A stretch of 5,583 bases of DNA, from the NCBI GenBank assembly GCA_000183865.1, contig CM001047.1, forward strand, positions 1,200,065 to 1,205,647. Direction: 5' to 3'. Origin of the DNA: Listeria marthii FSL S4-120 (GTDB lineage Bacteria; Bacillota; Bacilli; Lactobacillales; Listeriaceae). Positions 4,869 through 5,583 of this stretch are shown here, one piece after another. The translations under genes and the position numbers were made by a program. A model generated the notes under the pieces. The model saw only the letters and a list, made by a program, of their open reading frames with translations, had not been told where the DNA came from and searched no databases. The stretch's first letter is position 1, and each line of letters begins with the position of its first letter.

Positions 4869-5583
4869 ATGACTAATTTAAAATTAAGTGAAGAAATTAA
4901 AAGAGCTATTAATGAACTAGGATATACAGAAGCGACCCCTGTTCAAAAAGCAGTAATTCCAGTTGCCTTAACAGGAGAAGATATCGTTGCTAAATCACAA
5001 ACTGGTAGTGGGAAAACAGCGGCATTCGCGATTCCAATTGCCGAACAAGTCGTTTGGGAAGAGAACAAGCCACAAGCACTTATTATCGTTCCAACCCGAG
5101 AGCTCGCAATGCAGGTCAAAACGGAATGTACGAACATTGGCCGCTTTAAACGTATTAAAGCAGCAGCGATTTACGGGCAATCACCATTCGCCAAACAAAA
5201 ATTAGAATTAAGCCAAAAAAACCATATTGTCGTTGGAACACCTGGCCGACTACTTGATCACATCGAAAAAGGTTCACTGAATGTTGATAAAGTAGCCCAC
5301 CTAGTTTTAGATGAAGTAGACGAAATGTTAAGCATGGGCTTTATTGATCAAGTAGAAGACATTCTTAGCCGTTTACCAAAAGAGCGCCAAAATCTATTTT
5401 TCTCTGCAACAATGCCAGAAGAAATGCAAGATTTAATCAAACGTTACCAAGACGATCCAAAGGTAATTGAAATGGCATCGGAAAAAACGAACCCGATTTT
5501 CCATGTCGAAATGCAAACAGACAATAAAGAAAAAACACTGAAAGACGTTTTAATTACAGAAAATCCTGATAGCGCAATTATTT
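4869..5583 (+). CDS. dbpA: DEAD-box ATP-dependent RNA helicase, DbpA/YxiN-type (3' end outside window)
   Basis: The first 238 residues are present and the frame is open to the window edge. They cover RecA domain 1 and the start of domain 2. Motifs in order: Q motif with EATPVQ (21-26), motif I SQTGSGKT (43-50), Ia PTREL (75-79), TPGR (124-127), motif II DEVD (148-151) and III SAT (179-181). From memory, the [31 protein letters not shown] and ENPDS.II segments follow Bacillus subtilis YxiN/DbpA closely. That helicase binds hairpin 92 of 23S rRNA through a C-terminal RNA-binding domain and acts in 50S subunit assembly; the domain here would lie beyond the window, so specificity is inferred. Motif II is DEVD and not the usual DEAD: the catalytic Asp148-Glu149 pair is kept and only Ala is replaced. 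The ATG at 4869 is chosen for GAGGA spacing; an in-frame ATG at 4857 would add MRTD. Confidence 0.93.
   Translation, partial: MTNLKLSEEIKRAINELGYTEATPVQKAVIPVALTGEDIVAKSQTGSGKTAAFAIPIAEQVVWEENKPQALIIVPTRELAMQVKTECTNIGRFKRIKAAAIYGQSPFAKQKLELSQKNHIVVGTPGRLLDHIEKGSLNVDKVAHLVLDEVDEMLSMGFIDQVEDILSRLPKERQNLFFSATMPEEMQDLIKRYQDDPKVIEMASEKTNPIFHVEMQTDNKEKTLKDVLITENPDSAII

Noticed and set aside
4943..5205. Several short open frames on both strands within the helicase gene
   Set aside because: They are out of frame or antisense to intact DEAD-box motifs I, Ia and TPGR and have no supporting signals.
1123..5583. A coordinated multi-gene defence or mobile system
   Set aside because: The genes alternate in direction, each with its own promoter and terminator, and no integrase, transposase, nuclease, toxin-antitoxin pair or att-like direct repeats are visible.

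Overview
The window looks like chromosomal DNA of a low-GC Gram-positive bacterium, most likely Listeria. I infer this from the AT-rich composition, strong AAGGAGG-type ribosome binding sites, a sortase-anchored MucBP-repeat surface protein and a YxiN/DbpA-type DEAD-box helicase very close to the Bacillus subtilis type as I remember it. No search was run, so the genus is an inference and the species is not determined.

Layout. (1) Bases 1-1000 (+): the C-terminal part of a cell-wall-anchored surface protein with four MucBP-like repeats and an LPLTG sorting signal, followed by an intrinsic terminator. (2) 1123-2481 (+): a cytoplasmic DUF1254/DUF1214 protein behind a promoter that fits either sigma-B or sigma-A. 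(3) 2529-3122 (-): a YdeI/OmdA-family protein (DUF1801 fold plus OmdA-like C-terminus), convergent with gene 2 across one bidirectional terminator. (4) 3277-3684 (-): a PhnB-like VOC-superfamily protein upstream of gene 3 on the same strand, separated from it by a terminator and a new promoter. (5) 3852-4451 (+): a histidine phosphatase (phosphoglycerate mutase-like) divergent from gene 4, with a promoter of MerR-regulated architecture. (6) 4485-4745 (-): a small, very hydrophilic protein made of 11-residue LEA-like repeats, convergent with gene 5 across a second bidirectional terminator. (7) 4869-5583 (+): the N-terminal 238 residues of a DbpA/YxiN-like RNA helicase, running off the window.

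Almost every gene appears to be its own transcription unit with its own promoter and terminator, so there is little operon evidence for shared function. The genes look like housekeeping or stress functions beside a variable surface-protein locus. The most informative regulatory signal is the MerR-type operator ahead of the phosphatase: a perfect 7-bp dyad in a 19-bp spacer. The most distinctive protein is the 86-residue 11-mer repeat protein. I see no RNA gene, CRISPR array, insertion sequence, prophage or defence system. No gap between genes exceeds about 170 bases. I do not find a convincing previously undescribed multi-gene system.
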